Shown one piece after another: positions 1-7,862 of a stretch of DNA of 46,242 bases. The notes under the pieces were generated by a model that worked only from the letters and a program-made list of their open reading frames with translations, ran no database searches and was not told where the DNA came from. The DNA lies in NCBI GenBank assembly GCA_047975005.1, contig JBKECW010000039.1, positions 1 through 46,242 on the forward strand, read 5' to 3'. The position numbers and the translations under genes were made by a program. The number at the start of each line of letters is the position of its first letter. Positions within the stretch are counted from its first letter, which is position 1. Source of the DNA: JBKEAJ01 sp047975005. GTDB lineage: Bacteria; Bacteroidota; Bacteroidia; Bacteroidales; Prolixibacteraceae.

Positions 1-7
1 AAAAAAA

Positions 8-472
8 ATGAAGATAATAACAGGAGACATAAACAGCGGAAAGAGTACTAGGTTTCTAAAGTACTTTTCAGACTTTGAAAATCGGGTGGGTTTGTATTCC
101 AAGAAACTGTATGATGAAGGCGGAGTGATTGTTGGCTATGACCTTGTGCTGCTACCTCTCGGGAAAACCTTACCTTTTATAATGTTGAGGGAGCAGGCGG
201 ATGAAAACAATCTCGACAATTATTGTATGCAGGGGCGTTTTGCGTTCTCCAAAGAGGCTTTTGCTGCTGCGGAGGAGTATGTACGGAGTTTTCCCGACGA
301 TACAGCTCTGTGGATAGACGAAATCGGCGGACTGGAGCTTAAGGGTTTGGGCTACGACTCATTACTCAAGCTTGCTTTGGAGTCAGAGAGAGAGATTGTT
401 ATTGTAGTTCGGCAGGATTTGCTTGGTCAAGTGCGTGATAAATATGGCATTAAGGAGCATGAGATTTTGTAA
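8..472 (+). CDS. THEP1-like nucleoside-triphosphatase
   Basis: Small P-loop protein of 154 aa, close to the usual size of the THEP1-like NTPase family. A Walker A motif (GDINSGKST, residues 6-14) lies at the very N-terminus. A Walker B-like segment (ALWIDEIGGLEL, with D104 and E105) follows about 90 residues later, the spacing typical of the family. It probably hydrolyses nucleoside triphosphates in the cytoplasm; the physiological substrate in bacteria is unclear. The gene starts only seven bases into the window, so its upstream context is unseen. It is convergent with the lipid A sugar cluster that ends at 485, 13 bases away, so it is probably not part of that operon. Family call is fairly safe; the role is not. 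Confidence 0.75.
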   Translation: MKIITGDINSGKSTRFLKYFSDFENRVGLYSKKLYDEGGVIVGYDLVLLPLGKTLPFIMLREQADENNLDNYCMQGRFAFSKEAFAAAEEYVRSFPDDTALWIDEIGGLELKGLGYDSLLKLALESEREIVIVVRQDLLGQVRDKYGIKEHEIL

Positions 473-484
473 GCGAGCTGTATA

Positions 485-1114
485 CTAATCGTTAGCGTCA
501 AGCTTCTTTTCTATCATTATGTTGCGGATATACACTACCAATCCGGATGCTTGTCCAATAATCAACACTGGGTCATGTCGGATTATTGCATAACTAATAA
601 TCATTGCTGACCCTATAATGCTGATTGTCCAGAATGTGCGTGGCAAAAGCGACTCCCCTGCTTGGCGTGAGTATGCCCACTGATATATAAAGCGAAGGGT
701 AAATGTAAATTGTCCGACTATGCCGAAAATAATCAACCATATAGGTATATTGTCGTGTTTGAACAGACGGTCTATTGACGAGTCCCAGTTTGCGAGGAAA
801 TACAGAACTGACAGGAGAGGCAGTATTAAGAATATAGTAGACATAAGCTTTGGGACTTTCGACCAAGCATCCTTAGCCTGTAGGTTCCATATATAAATGT
901 AGTATGATATTATTTGTCCTAATATAATTGCAAAATCATCTCTGAGCCAGCCATATATGCATAATATGAAAGAAGCCACCATGCTTAATTGCCAGAATAG
1001 GGTTGGCGATAGGACTTTGTTTGCTTTCTCCGATGCAATCCACTGTACCAGCAGTCTTGCAGAGAATAGCAACTGAGCGAGAAAACCTATGGCATATATC
1101 AGGTATAGGCTCAT
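485..1114 (-). CDS. Double LAB_N (lipid A biosynthesis N-terminal) domain membrane protein
   Basis: A 209-aa membrane protein made of two similar halves. Residues about 10-80 and 130-200 each show the same order: an FLAQ/IVGQ start, RLLVQW or RFIYQW, an LSPTLFW or LLPRTFW segment, a RDD or RHD turn, then an IIGQ helix. This is the LAB_N domain found at the N-terminus of some LpxB proteins and also alone, and related by fold to PQ-loop/SemiSWEET transporters. There is no LpxB catalytic part. Its ATG overlaps the TGA of the GT2 gene by four bases (ATGA), so the two are translationally coupled. I infer a role in moving or presenting a lipid-linked sugar for lipid A modification. Confidence 0.8.
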   Translation of the reverse strand: MSLYLIYAIGFLAQLLFSARLLVQWIASEKANKVLSPTLFWQLSMVASFILCIYGWLRDDFAIILGQIISYYIYIWNLQAKDAWSKVPKLMSTIFLILPLLSVLYFLANWDSSIDRLFKHDNIPIWLIIFGIVGQFTFTLRFIYQWAYSRQAGESLLPRTFWTISIIGSAMIISYAIIRHDPVLIIGQASGLVVYIRNIMIEKKLDAND

Positions 1115-1845
1115 TTTATATTCGTAGAAGTAATGTTGTAATTTATGTATCGTTTTTTCATCCAGCGATATGCAAAGCAGTCGAGTAGAGGTCCTATAAG
1201 TCTGTTTCCGAGATGGAATTTTGATTTTCCTGCAATGCGCGGGAAGTGTCTTACGGGAATTTGCTTGTATGTTCCGCCTTCTTGCAGTTGGATTAGTGCT
1301 GGCAAAAAGCGATGCATGCCCTTGAACAGTGGAATACGTTTTGCATATTCGGTTTTAATGACTTTTAGCGGACAGCCTGTATCTGTGGCATTGTCGTGAG
1401 TCATCATTCTGCGGAAGCCGTTTGCGAAGCGTGAAGAAGCTCTTTTCACAAAACCGTCCTTTCTTCCTGTTCTTATTCCCATTGTCATTGCAAAGTTTGG
1501 AGCCTCTGTTAGCAGTAGCTTGAAATCTTCGGGAGTGGTTTGCAGGTCGGCATCAATGTATCCAATATATTCCGAGTAGGAGTAATCTATTCCTGCTTTT
1601 ATTGCTGCGCTCAGTCCACGATTTCTATCGAAGGAAATGTAGTACATGTCGTTATTTCTGTTACATACTTCGCAAATCATTTCTTCGCTTTTGTCTGATG
1701 AGCCATCGTTGACAAACAAGATACAGCTTTTCATCATTGAGGTTTTGATGAAGTTTGATAGTTCTATTTCCAGTCGGATGACATTATCCTGTTCGTTGTA
1801 CATAGGGACGATGACTGTAAATTGATAGTTTGCAGTTTTGTTCAT
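1111..1845 (-). CDS. Family 2 glycosyltransferase, polyprenyl-phosphate sugar transferase type
   Basis: A 244-aa GT-A enzyme. The N-terminal VIVPMYNEQDN motif (residues 11-21), NDGSSD (46-51) and the metal-binding DAD (98-100) are all visible, and the QTTPED stretch after DAD is characteristic of dolichol/undecaprenyl-phosphate sugar synthases such as ArnC and DPM1. Unlike ArnC it has no two-helix C-terminal membrane anchor. It probably moves a sugar from a UDP donor to undecaprenyl phosphate on the inner face of the inner membrane. It lies between the epimerase gene (49-base gap) and the LAB_N gene (4-base overlap), which fits a pathway that makes, loads and moves a sugar for the downstream GT39 enzyme. 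The actual sugar cannot be read from the sequence. Confidence 0.85.
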   Translation of the reverse strand: MNKTANYQFTVIVPMYNEQDNVIRLEIELSNFIKTSMMKSCILFVNDGSSDKSEEMICEVCNRNNDMYYISFDRNRGLSAAIKAGIDYSYSEYIGYIDADLQTTPEDFKLLLTEAPNFAMTMGIRTGRKDGFVKRASSRFANGFRRMMTHDNATDTGCPLKVIKTEYAKRIPLFKGMHRFLPALIQLQEGGTYKQIPVRHFPRIAGKSKFHLGNRLIGPLLDCFAYRWMKKRYINYNITSTNIK

Positions 1846-1893
1846 TGACTATATTTAAATGATAGCATATATTTGGGAAATACGATAGGATTT

Positions 1894-2904
1894 TTATTGA
1901 TTGTAATATTCCCGATACCAGTTGATAAACTCTTGTAGTCCTGATTTTATATCAGTTTTTGGCTGATACCCATAATCATTGCGTATCAGGGTGGTATCTG
2001 CCCATGTTCTTTCCACATCTCCTTGTTGCATAGGGAGATAGTCTCGTTTTGCTTTTAAGCCTGTCAAATCTTCTATTGTTTGAATAAAATCTTCGATATT
2101 TACGGGTGTTGAATTTCCCACATTATATATTCTGAAACGTTTGCTCTGCGATTTTGTTGTTGTTGGGAGATTGAATAGAGTCAGGTATAGACCTTCGACA
2201 ATATCGTCGATGTAAGTAAAATCTCGTTCTAGCTTTCCTTTGTTGAATAGTTTAATTGTTTCATTTTTAAAAATGGCATCGGTGAATAGGAATGGTGCCA
2301 TATCGGGGCGTCCCCAAGCACCATATACTGTGAATAGGCGCAGTCCGATAGTTTCTATCCCATACAGTTCGGAATATGCGTGTGCCATCAGCTCGTCTGA
2401 CTTCTTTGTTGCGGCATAGAGGCTTAGGGGCGAGTCTACCCTATCGCTTTCTTTGTAAGGCATTTGTGTGTTCTTACCATAGACGCTGGAGCTACTGGCG
2501 TACACCAATCTTGCTTGGGGATTCTTACGGCAATACTCTATCACATTAAAAAACCCGATAAGGTTGGAGGTTATATAACGGTGCGGCTGCTCTAAGCTGT
2601 ATCGTACTCCTGCTTGTGCGGCGAGGTGGCATATTTTATCAAAATGAAAATCTTTTAATACGTCATCGAACAGGGTTTGTTCCTCTATGCCTGATTTTAT
2701 AAAAGTGAAATTACCGTTTTGGGCGATATTACTCAGCATATCTGAAGTAATTATTCCCAGTTGTTTAAGTCTGTCGGCTTTCAGTGTTGGCGAATAATAG
2801 TCGTTGAGGTCATCCACCCCTACCACCTCATGTCCTTCTGCAAGCAGTCTTTTAAGCAAATGTGAACCGACAAATCCGGCACACCCCGTTACTAGTACTT
2901 TCAT
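1894..2904 (-). CDS. NAD-dependent sugar nucleotide epimerase (UDP-glucuronate 4-epimerase-like)
   Basis: Extended short-chain dehydrogenase of 336 aa from the chosen ATG at 2904. The frame is open to an ATG at 2967, but the Rossmann motif TGCAGFVG (residues 6-13) then begins too deep, so the later start fits the family better. The active site is visible: SSSVYG followed by Y163-x-x-x-K167 (YAATK). The DLNDYYSP segment after strand 2 and the AGVRYSLE motif are typical of UDP-glucuronate/galacturonate 4-epimerases. It would supply UDP-GalA or a related UDP sugar from the cytoplasm. It sits between the GT39 and GT2 genes on the same strand, so the product is probably the donor for that pair. 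Confidence 0.85.
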   Translation of the reverse strand: MKVLVTGCAGFVGSHLLKRLLAEGHEVVGVDDLNDYYSPTLKADRLKQLGIITSDMLSNIAQNGNFTFIKSGIEEQTLFDDVLKDFHFDKICHLAAQAGVRYSLEQPHRYITSNLIGFFNVIEYCRKNPQARLVYASSSSVYGKNTQMPYKESDRVDSPLSLYAATKKSDELMAHAYSELYGIETIGLRLFTVYGAWGRPDMAPFLFTDAIFKNETIKLFNKGKLERDFTYIDDIVEGLYLTLFNLPTTTKSQSKRFRIYNVGNSTPVNIEDFIQTIEDLTGLKAKRDYLPMQQGDVERTWADTTLIRNDYGYQPKTDIKSGLQEFINWYREYYNQ

Positions 2905-2995
2905 TCTGTATTTATTTTTCAACTTATTTTTTCCATAATCGTTCACAGCATGTCCATTATTATGCACGATTGTTGTTTAGGTTTTGATGTCAGGG

Positions 2996-3003
2996 CAAAG
3001 TTA
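2996..3003 (-). promoter_or_regulatory. Possible -7 box upstream of the epimerase gene
   Basis: On the minus strand this reads TAACTTTG, a full match to the Bacteroidota -7 element TAnnTTTG, about 90 bases before the epimerase ATG at 2904. There is no clear TTTG at the expected -33 distance, so the promoter is tentative. It would let the epimerase-GT2-LAB_N block be expressed apart from the GT39 gene, which is 157 bases upstream. Confidence 0.35.
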
Positions 3004-3061
3004 CTTTTTTTTTTTATATAGTGAGGCTTGTTTTGGGAACAAAGCTTGTTTGAATAGGTGC

Positions 3062-4624
3062 TTACTTACTTCCTCCTAAAATGAAGATACTGAAAGCTCC
3101 GATTTCCCACTTATTAGGTTCAGCATTGAGAATTTTCTCTATTTCTTTGTCGTCGCTGATGTCTTCGGTTTCAATAAAGAGAATGCTATACTGTTGAAGT
3201 CTGTCGGTAGAGTCGAGTTTTGCGGCAGAATTTATACTCTCCAACTGTTGGTCTAAAAATACATCCATATTTTCGGCTCCTCGAAAATCAACATAATAAT
3301 AGTTTTCTATTTGCTTCTCCTTTGATATTGATTTGGCTTTCTCCGCTAGCTTTTTGTATCCAATGTGTTCATTAACTTGTGGTATCACGAAAGAGCCGAA
3401 GAAAAAAAGCAGGAACATGCCAAAGCCTAGGCAGACAATTGCATTGTCAATCCGATTTTTATAAGTTTGCCACAGTGCCATTATGGATAATGCTGACACC
3501 GAGCCTGTTGCTAAATATGGTAGTATGCCTTTAATTTCAAAAGGTATATACTGACCGAAAAATATAAATCCCGGCAATAGGCTGGCAAATATTAAGGCAG
3601 CGAAGTACATCCCTATTTTTATTTTGATATTATTTTTCACTGCCGACATTAGTGACGAGCATAGGTAAACTATGAAAGGATATAGGGGGAGCAGGTATAT
3701 ATCGAGTTTCGCACTCACAAGTGAAAGCATTATCAGGTTAGCTAAGAAAATTATGGCAAAAAACATCTGCAAGTCTGTTTTTATCAGCTTGTTGCGTATG
3801 CCTGTCCATATTATGGCTATATATAGCAATATCCAAGGAGCAAAGGACCACAGCATTCTTGGGAAGTAGAACCAAATGGGTTCTTTGTGGTGAAACGAGT
3901 TAACTCCACGTCCTACTGTTTGTTTAAAGACTAGGTTGTTAAGATATTCGCTGCCGCCGTCGATGTAAACACCTGTAAACCATGCTGCAAACAAGCCCAA
4001 TAGTATTGCCCATTGTCTCCAGCCGAGATAGCTGCCAAAGGTTTTTATTTTCTTTTTCACAGCCAGAAATACAGCGATAGACAAGAGTGGTGTCAGAAAG
4101 CCCACTGCGCCCTTAGTAAATACAGCCAGAAAAATATATATCGGTAATAAATATATATCTGCCTTGCTGTTGACACCTTTATATATTCGGAAGAAAGTGT
4201 ACAATGAAAGGACAATAAATAAAGTCATAAGCATATCCATCCTTACAACTGCGAAAGAGCCTGTGAACATGACTGTTGTCATAAGTAGCAGGTTCGACAC
4301 CAGAGGGTTGTGATTGATTTTGAACTCTCTTAGCCACTTGTCCATAACGGCAAGTATTCCAAGCGCTGGCAGAAGACTGAGCAGACCTATAACTATCATA
4401 TGATAGCCTCCTGTCAGTAGTTTCGACAGCATTATTAACCACAGATGCAGGGGTGGTTTGTCGGCGTATATTTCGCCATGGTTGTAGAATGCAAACCAAG
4501 TGTTGCTTCTCAGGGCTTCCTCTGCAATGCTGAGATACTTTAGTTCGTTCGACGGAGTATAATCCCTGAATAGATATAGAGGCAGCAGTAGAATGAAGAA
4601 AATAATATACCTGTATTTCAACAT
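3062..4624 (-). CDS. ArnT-like family 39 glycosyltransferase (membrane)
   Basis: A polytopic membrane protein of 520 aa from the ATG at 4624; an in-frame ATG at 4648 would add eight polar residues before the first membrane helix (YRYIIFFILLLPLYLF). The first periplasmic loop carries RDYTPSNELKYLSIAEEAL and then YADKPPLHLWLI, the acidic and KPP/PL pattern shared by ArnT/PMT-type enzymes that take a sugar from undecaprenyl phosphate and put it on lipid A in the periplasm. About a dozen hydrophobic segments follow, with a small soluble C-terminal part. It is the natural final step for the GT2 and epimerase genes downstream. Sugar and acceptor are inferred from the family and neighbours only. Confidence 0.8.
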   Translation of the reverse strand: MLKYRYIIFFILLLPLYLFRDYTPSNELKYLSIAEEALRSNTWFAFYNHGEIYADKPPLHLWLIMLSKLLTGGYHMIVIGLLSLLPALGILAVMDKWLREFKINHNPLVSNLLLMTTVMFTGSFAVVRMDMLMTLFIVLSLYTFFRIYKGVNSKADIYLLPIYIFLAVFTKGAVGFLTPLLSIAVFLAVKKKIKTFGSYLGWRQWAILLGLFAAWFTGVYIDGGSEYLNNLVFKQTVGRGVNSFHHKEPIWFYFPRMLWSFAPWILLYIAIIWTGIRNKLIKTDLQMFFAIIFLANLIMLSLVSAKLDIYLLPLYPFIVYLCSSLMSAVKNNIKIKIGMYFAALIFASLLPGFIFFGQYIPFEIKGILPYLATGSVSALSIMALWQTYKNRIDNAIVCLGFGMFLLFFFGSFVIPQVNEHIGYKKLAEKAKSISKEKQIENYYYVDFRGAENMDVFLDQQLESINSAAKLDSTDRLQQYSILFIETEDISDDKEIEKILNAEPNKWEIGAFSIFILGGSK

Positions 4625-4672
4625 TTTGTCAGATTTAAGGAATAGCATATTTTAATGGTTTTAGCTTATGGT

Positions 4673-6466
4673 TTACGATTGAGTTTTTTCTGTTAATTTC
4701 AAAATTTTCCGTAGCAAAAATGAGGCATTTAGGTTTTGCGCTACGCCCTCGCTGATTTTGTAGGAATAGTCGATGTCGTCGGCAAGTGCTATCTCAAAGC
4801 GATAGTTGCAGAATTGGGTAGGGTATTGTTCCGCCAATTTCGACAATGCTAAGTCGTGGGTGGCAATGATACCAGAAACGGGCAGCTCTTTTACTTGTTC
4901 CAAGAACATAATAGAGCCACGCAGCTTATCTTCGGAGTTTGTGCCTTTGAGTATTTCGTCGAGCAGTAGGAATGTGTAGTTATTGTCGTTGCATTCTTGC
5001 AGCAGCTGACTTATGCGGTTTAGCTCAGCATGGAAGTAAGAAACACCGCTATTTAGGTCGTCGGAATTACGCATACTACTGAATATGCTCATCATCTGAA
5101 ATTCAAAATCTGAGGCGCAGACCGTCATCCCATACATAGCCATGAGGTAGTTTATGCCGACAGTACGTAGGAAGGTACTTTTACCTGCCATATTTGCTCC
5201 TGTTACAATGCTGAATTGTTTTCCGTCGATTACAAAATCGTTGCATATTCTTTTCTCTTTTGCGATAAATGGGTGTCCCAAGTCTTTTGCATTTAGCATT
5301 AACTGTGAATTAGGAGTATGTCTTGCTTCTGTAAACTCGGGATGGTTATACATCATTCCTGCCATACTTATCAGAGCGTCGAAGTGGGCAATTGTGTCGA
5401 GCCATGGTTCCAGCTTTGCGGCATAGTGTTTTTTCCATTTATGGAAGCGTCTTAGTAGAAATAAATCTCTAAGAAACAAGCCATTGAATAGGACTAATGC
5501 ATAAGCGTTGGCACGTTGGTCAAAGCTGTTCAGCAAACGAGATAAGGCTCTGAAAGCTTCGATTGAGTTGTCATCTCTAAACAGTCTGTTATACATATCA
5601 TTATTAAGCTCGGCATGGAAGTTTTGCTCGTGTATATGATTAAGCAGTTTGTGGTAGGCATTCATATTCTTATGTAGTCGTCCGGCTTGGCTTGCTTCGG
5701 CGTTTGACCTCGATGCCATTACGATAGGCACTGTCAGTTGAATTATAAACAGCAATATGGGGATGCCTGCGGGGATAAGTGCTAGATAGGCTGCAATACC
5801 TGATGCGAGTGTGATAGCAATACTGAGATATATTAGGTAAAGAGCATATTTTGAGTATAGAAAAGAGGAGGAAGTGTTGAGCAAGCTATGTGGTATTTCT
5901 TCGTTTTCGGGTTTTATCTTAGAGCCGATAGTGATAAAAGGATAGCGAAACTCGGGTTTGTCTGAGAGTTCCTTTAGTGCCTCTTTATGCTTTTGCACAA
6001 TTGCATAATCATTGGCAGGCGGATTGTTCAGCAGATATGCCAGATATGCTTTACCTTTTCTTGTAACCGTTCGATTAAGTCTCTGGAATAGAGAGCCTTT
6101 TCCAAAGATGTCGAGGTCGAAAGAAAAGCTGTGTTGTCTGTCAATAAACTCGGATCCATCATCGAAAGAAGACAAATCGCCATCCAGATAGTTTAGCTCC
6201 TTTTGGTATACCTCTCTGAGAGTCAAGCTGTAATCGTGTTGTTTTTTTAGTCGGCTGTCTCTAATAACACTGTTCAGATACATAAAAATGGATAAAGAGA
6301 GCAAGCCGGCAGTTGTCCATGAAAAGGGCTTTGAAAGCAGGATATAAGCACAGTAGCATGAAGCAAAAAAGAACACAATCTTTACTGCTAATAGCTTATT
6401 GCGCTTTTGTTTTATTTTCTTTAGGCTGATATTCAGGGTGTTGATTTCCTCTTTGTAGTAGTTCAT
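4673..6466 (-). CDS. Membrane-anchored MutS-like ATPase
   Basis: A 597-aa protein whose C-terminal third is a MutS-family ABC ATPase: Walker A TGANMAGKST (K429), Walker B FLLLDEILKGT, and the following ATHDLAL switch. The middle resembles the MutS lever region. The mismatch-recognition domain I is absent. Instead there are hydrophobic segments near residues 28-60 and again near 205-250, as expected for membrane anchoring. Such proteins occur across Bacteroidota and are often annotated as mismatch repair proteins, but repair function is doubtful. It starts 37 bases downstream of the AAA ATPase gene and ends 48 bases before the GT39 start, all on one strand, so one transcript is likely. Confidence 0.85.
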   Translation of the reverse strand: MNYYKEEINTLNISLKKIKQKRNKLLAVKIVFFFASCYCAYILLSKPFSWTTAGLLSLSIFMYLNSVIRDSRLKKQHDYSLTLREVYQKELNYLDGDLSSFDDGSEFIDRQHSFSFDLDIFGKGSLFQRLNRTVTRKGKAYLAYLLNNPPANDYAIVQKHKEALKELSDKPEFRYPFITIGSKIKPENEEIPHSLLNTSSSFLYSKYALYLIYLSIAITLASGIAAYLALIPAGIPILLFIIQLTVPIVMASRSNAEASQAGRLHKNMNAYHKLLNHIHEQNFHAELNNDMYNRLFRDDNSIEAFRALSRLLNSFDQRANAYALVLFNGLFLRDLFLLRRFHKWKKHYAAKLEPWLDTIAHFDALISMAGMMYNHPEFTEARHTPNSQLMLNAKDLGHPFIAKEKRICNDFVIDGKQFSIVTGANMAGKSTFLRTVGINYLMAMYGMTVCASDFEFQMMSIFSSMRNSDDLNSGVSYFHAELNRISQLLQECNDNNYTFLLLDEILKGTNSEDKLRGSIMFLEQVKELPVSGIIATHDLALSKLAEQYPTQFCNYRFEIALADDIDYSYKISEGVAQNLNASFLLRKILKLTEKTQS

Positions 6467-6503
6467 ACGTCGTTGTTGTCTTTGTTTGTATTTATTTTCA
6501 ATA

Positions 6504-7637
6504 TCATTTCATTTTAAAGCATTCTGTTCTTAGCCAGCTTTTGTACATTGGGTCGAGAATTGATATTTTTCCTGCTTGAATATCTATAATTTCTTTGTTC
6601 TCAAGGGTTTTCTTGATTCTTAGAACATTAGCAGAAGTGCCAAGTTTATATTTTTCGAGTGTTTCCTTTGAGCTTAGTTTTTCAACATTTTCCAAGAGAG
6701 CCTGCAGAAAATACACTTGAGTATTTGTCAGTTCTTCCGTATTCGATTGAAAGAGTAGGCTTAGTTGATTTACAATGCTTTCGTGAGCCTCGTGTATGAT
6801 TTTAGAGTTGCATTTTCTCTTTGTTCTTAGCCAACTTTGTTGTGCTAATTGTTGTACGTAGTAGGGGTGGCATTCTGCTAGCTCGGCAATAAGAGCGGCA
6901 TCACTTTCCACTATATTCTTTTTTGTGTCTGCAAATCGACCGACAATAAAGCCTATCCAGCTTTCCACTTTTATTTTTTCGAGAATCATAATGTCGCCAA
7001 ATTTGTAGAAAGGCATTGACGCGTTGGTGAATACGTCAAGCATCATGTGCCGCTTGCTGCCATACAAACAGTAGGCAACATGCTGATGTTTTTGCCATGA
7101 AGCACGTAGTTTCTTTTGGAAGGACAAAGGGTTTTTGAAAGTGGCAACATTCTGAAACTCGTCGACACAAATCACTAACTTCCAGTTTTTTTCTTTTGCG
7201 ATGCTCTCCGCCATATTCAGCACGTCGTCGGGGTGCTTCACTACCTCATGCCAATCGAGGGCGAGAGAAACGTCGCTTATGCCATCGGCACTGAAAGACA
7301 CTTTAGGGATAAATTTGCCAAGAAATTTTTTCGCATTCTTCACTAAAAGTTCCATCTTACTTGCCGATATGCGCAGCATTTCCGTGGCTAGGAGTTGATA
7401 AAATTCTTCTTCGGTATGGACGCTAAATGCGTCTATAAAACAGACGTGCACCTTTTTGTCACGCTCTTCAGCTACCTGTGCAGCTTTTCTCACTAATGAG
7501 GATTTACCCCAGCGGCGTGGAGATATAAGGGTGGTGTTTGTCAGTGCCGAGAAGTTGCCAACCAAGCGTTCAAGCTCCTTGTTTCTGCTGGTAAAATTCT
7601 GGATTACAGCTAATTTACCAAATGTGAATGGTGTCAT
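6504..7637 (-). CDS. AAA ATPase of the archaeal-ATPase (ORC/STAND-like) type
   Basis: A 377-aa ATPase from the ATG at 7637; seven extra codons to 7658 are open, but the start MTPFTFGK matches how family members begin. A P-loop lies in LISPRRWGKSSLV (K45), the Walker B in LVICVDEFQNV, and a sensor-like CLYGSKRHMM segment follows. The C-terminal part (from about residue 280) looks like a winged helix. Proteins of this group occur in many copies in Bacteroidota; their role is unknown, although some relatives are tied to mobile DNA or defence. Its promoter at 7656-7687 overlaps a tandem repeat array, so it may be tightly controlled. It is the likely first gene of the leftward operon. Confidence 0.8.
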   Translation of the reverse strand: MTPFTFGKLAVIQNFTSRNKELERLVGNFSALTNTTLISPRRWGKSSLVRKAAQVAEERDKKVHVCFIDAFSVHTEEEFYQLLATEMLRISASKMELLVKNAKKFLGKFIPKVSFSADGISDVSLALDWHEVVKHPDDVLNMAESIAKEKNWKLVICVDEFQNVATFKNPLSFQKKLRASWQKHQHVAYCLYGSKRHMMLDVFTNASMPFYKFGDIMILEKIKVESWIGFIVGRFADTKKNIVESDAALIAELAECHPYYVQQLAQQSWLRTKRKCNSKIIHEAHESIVNQLSLLFQSNTEELTNTQVYFLQALLENVEKLSSKETLEKYKLGTSANVLRIKKTLENKEIIDIQAGKISILDPMYKSWLRTECFKMK

Positions 7638-7655
7638 GGCTCTATCAATTTTTAG

Positions 7656-7687
7656 CAAAGATAGCTAGCATATTTGCAAGTTGCAAA
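7656..7687 (-). promoter_or_regulatory. Promoter of the AAA ATPase gene
   Basis: On the minus strand, TTTG (7687-7684) is followed after 20 bases by TATCTTTG (7663-7656), a full match to the Bacteroidota sigma-ABfr consensus with ideal spacing. Transcription would begin near 7650, leaving a leader of only about 13 bases before the ATG at 7637, which also supports that start. The inverted repeat 7669-7691 covers the spacer and the -33 box. Confidence 0.7.
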
Positions 7688-7724
7688 TATGTAACTTACA
7701 AACATGTAACTTACAACTTTGTAA
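7669..7724. repeat. Operator-like tandem and inverted repeat array
   Basis: Three and a half units of a 15-base repeat run from 7676: GCAAGTTGCAAATAT, GTAACTTACAAACAT, GTAACTTACAACTTT, then GTAA. Each unit begins with a small palindrome (GCAA-G-TTGC or GTAA-C-TTAC). A perfect 11-1-11 inverted repeat, arm CATATTTGCAA, spans 7669-7691. The array overlaps the leftward ATPase promoter and lies about 80 bases upstream of the rightward efflux promoter. Its regular period and position suggest a binding site for a cooperative repressor or activator that is not encoded next to it. Confidence 0.6.
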
Positions 7725-7802
7725 TTTTTTTCTTTTTGTGCTTCGGGTGTATAGAGTGGCTCTGTATGGCATTGAATTTCGCACGAGAGAAAAAAAAATA
7801 CT

Positions 7803-7810
7803 TATATTTG
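7803..7810 (+). promoter_or_regulatory. Promoter -7 box of the RND efflux operon
   Basis: TATATTTG matches the TAnnTTTG consensus. The expected -33 area holds only a partial match (TTTC at 7777-7780, 22-base spacer). A start near 7817 would give a leader of about 45 bases to the ATG at 7863. Confidence 0.5.
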
Positions 7811-7862
7811 TATTCTTTATGAAAAAACACACATGAGAACAATATTCTTTACAAAAGGTAAG

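Noticed and set aside
488..500. GTTAGC near 491 as another cassette boundary
   Set aside because: It is the reverse complement of the last codons of the LAB_N gene and has no palindrome partner nearby.
4673..6466. Calling this gene mutS
   Set aside because: It lacks the mismatch-recognition domain and has membrane segments; only the ATPase part is MutS-like.
7676..7724. Short tandem repeats as a CRISPR array or iterons of an origin
   Set aside because: Units are 15 bases with no spacers, no cas or rep genes, and they overlap a promoter; an operator is more likely.
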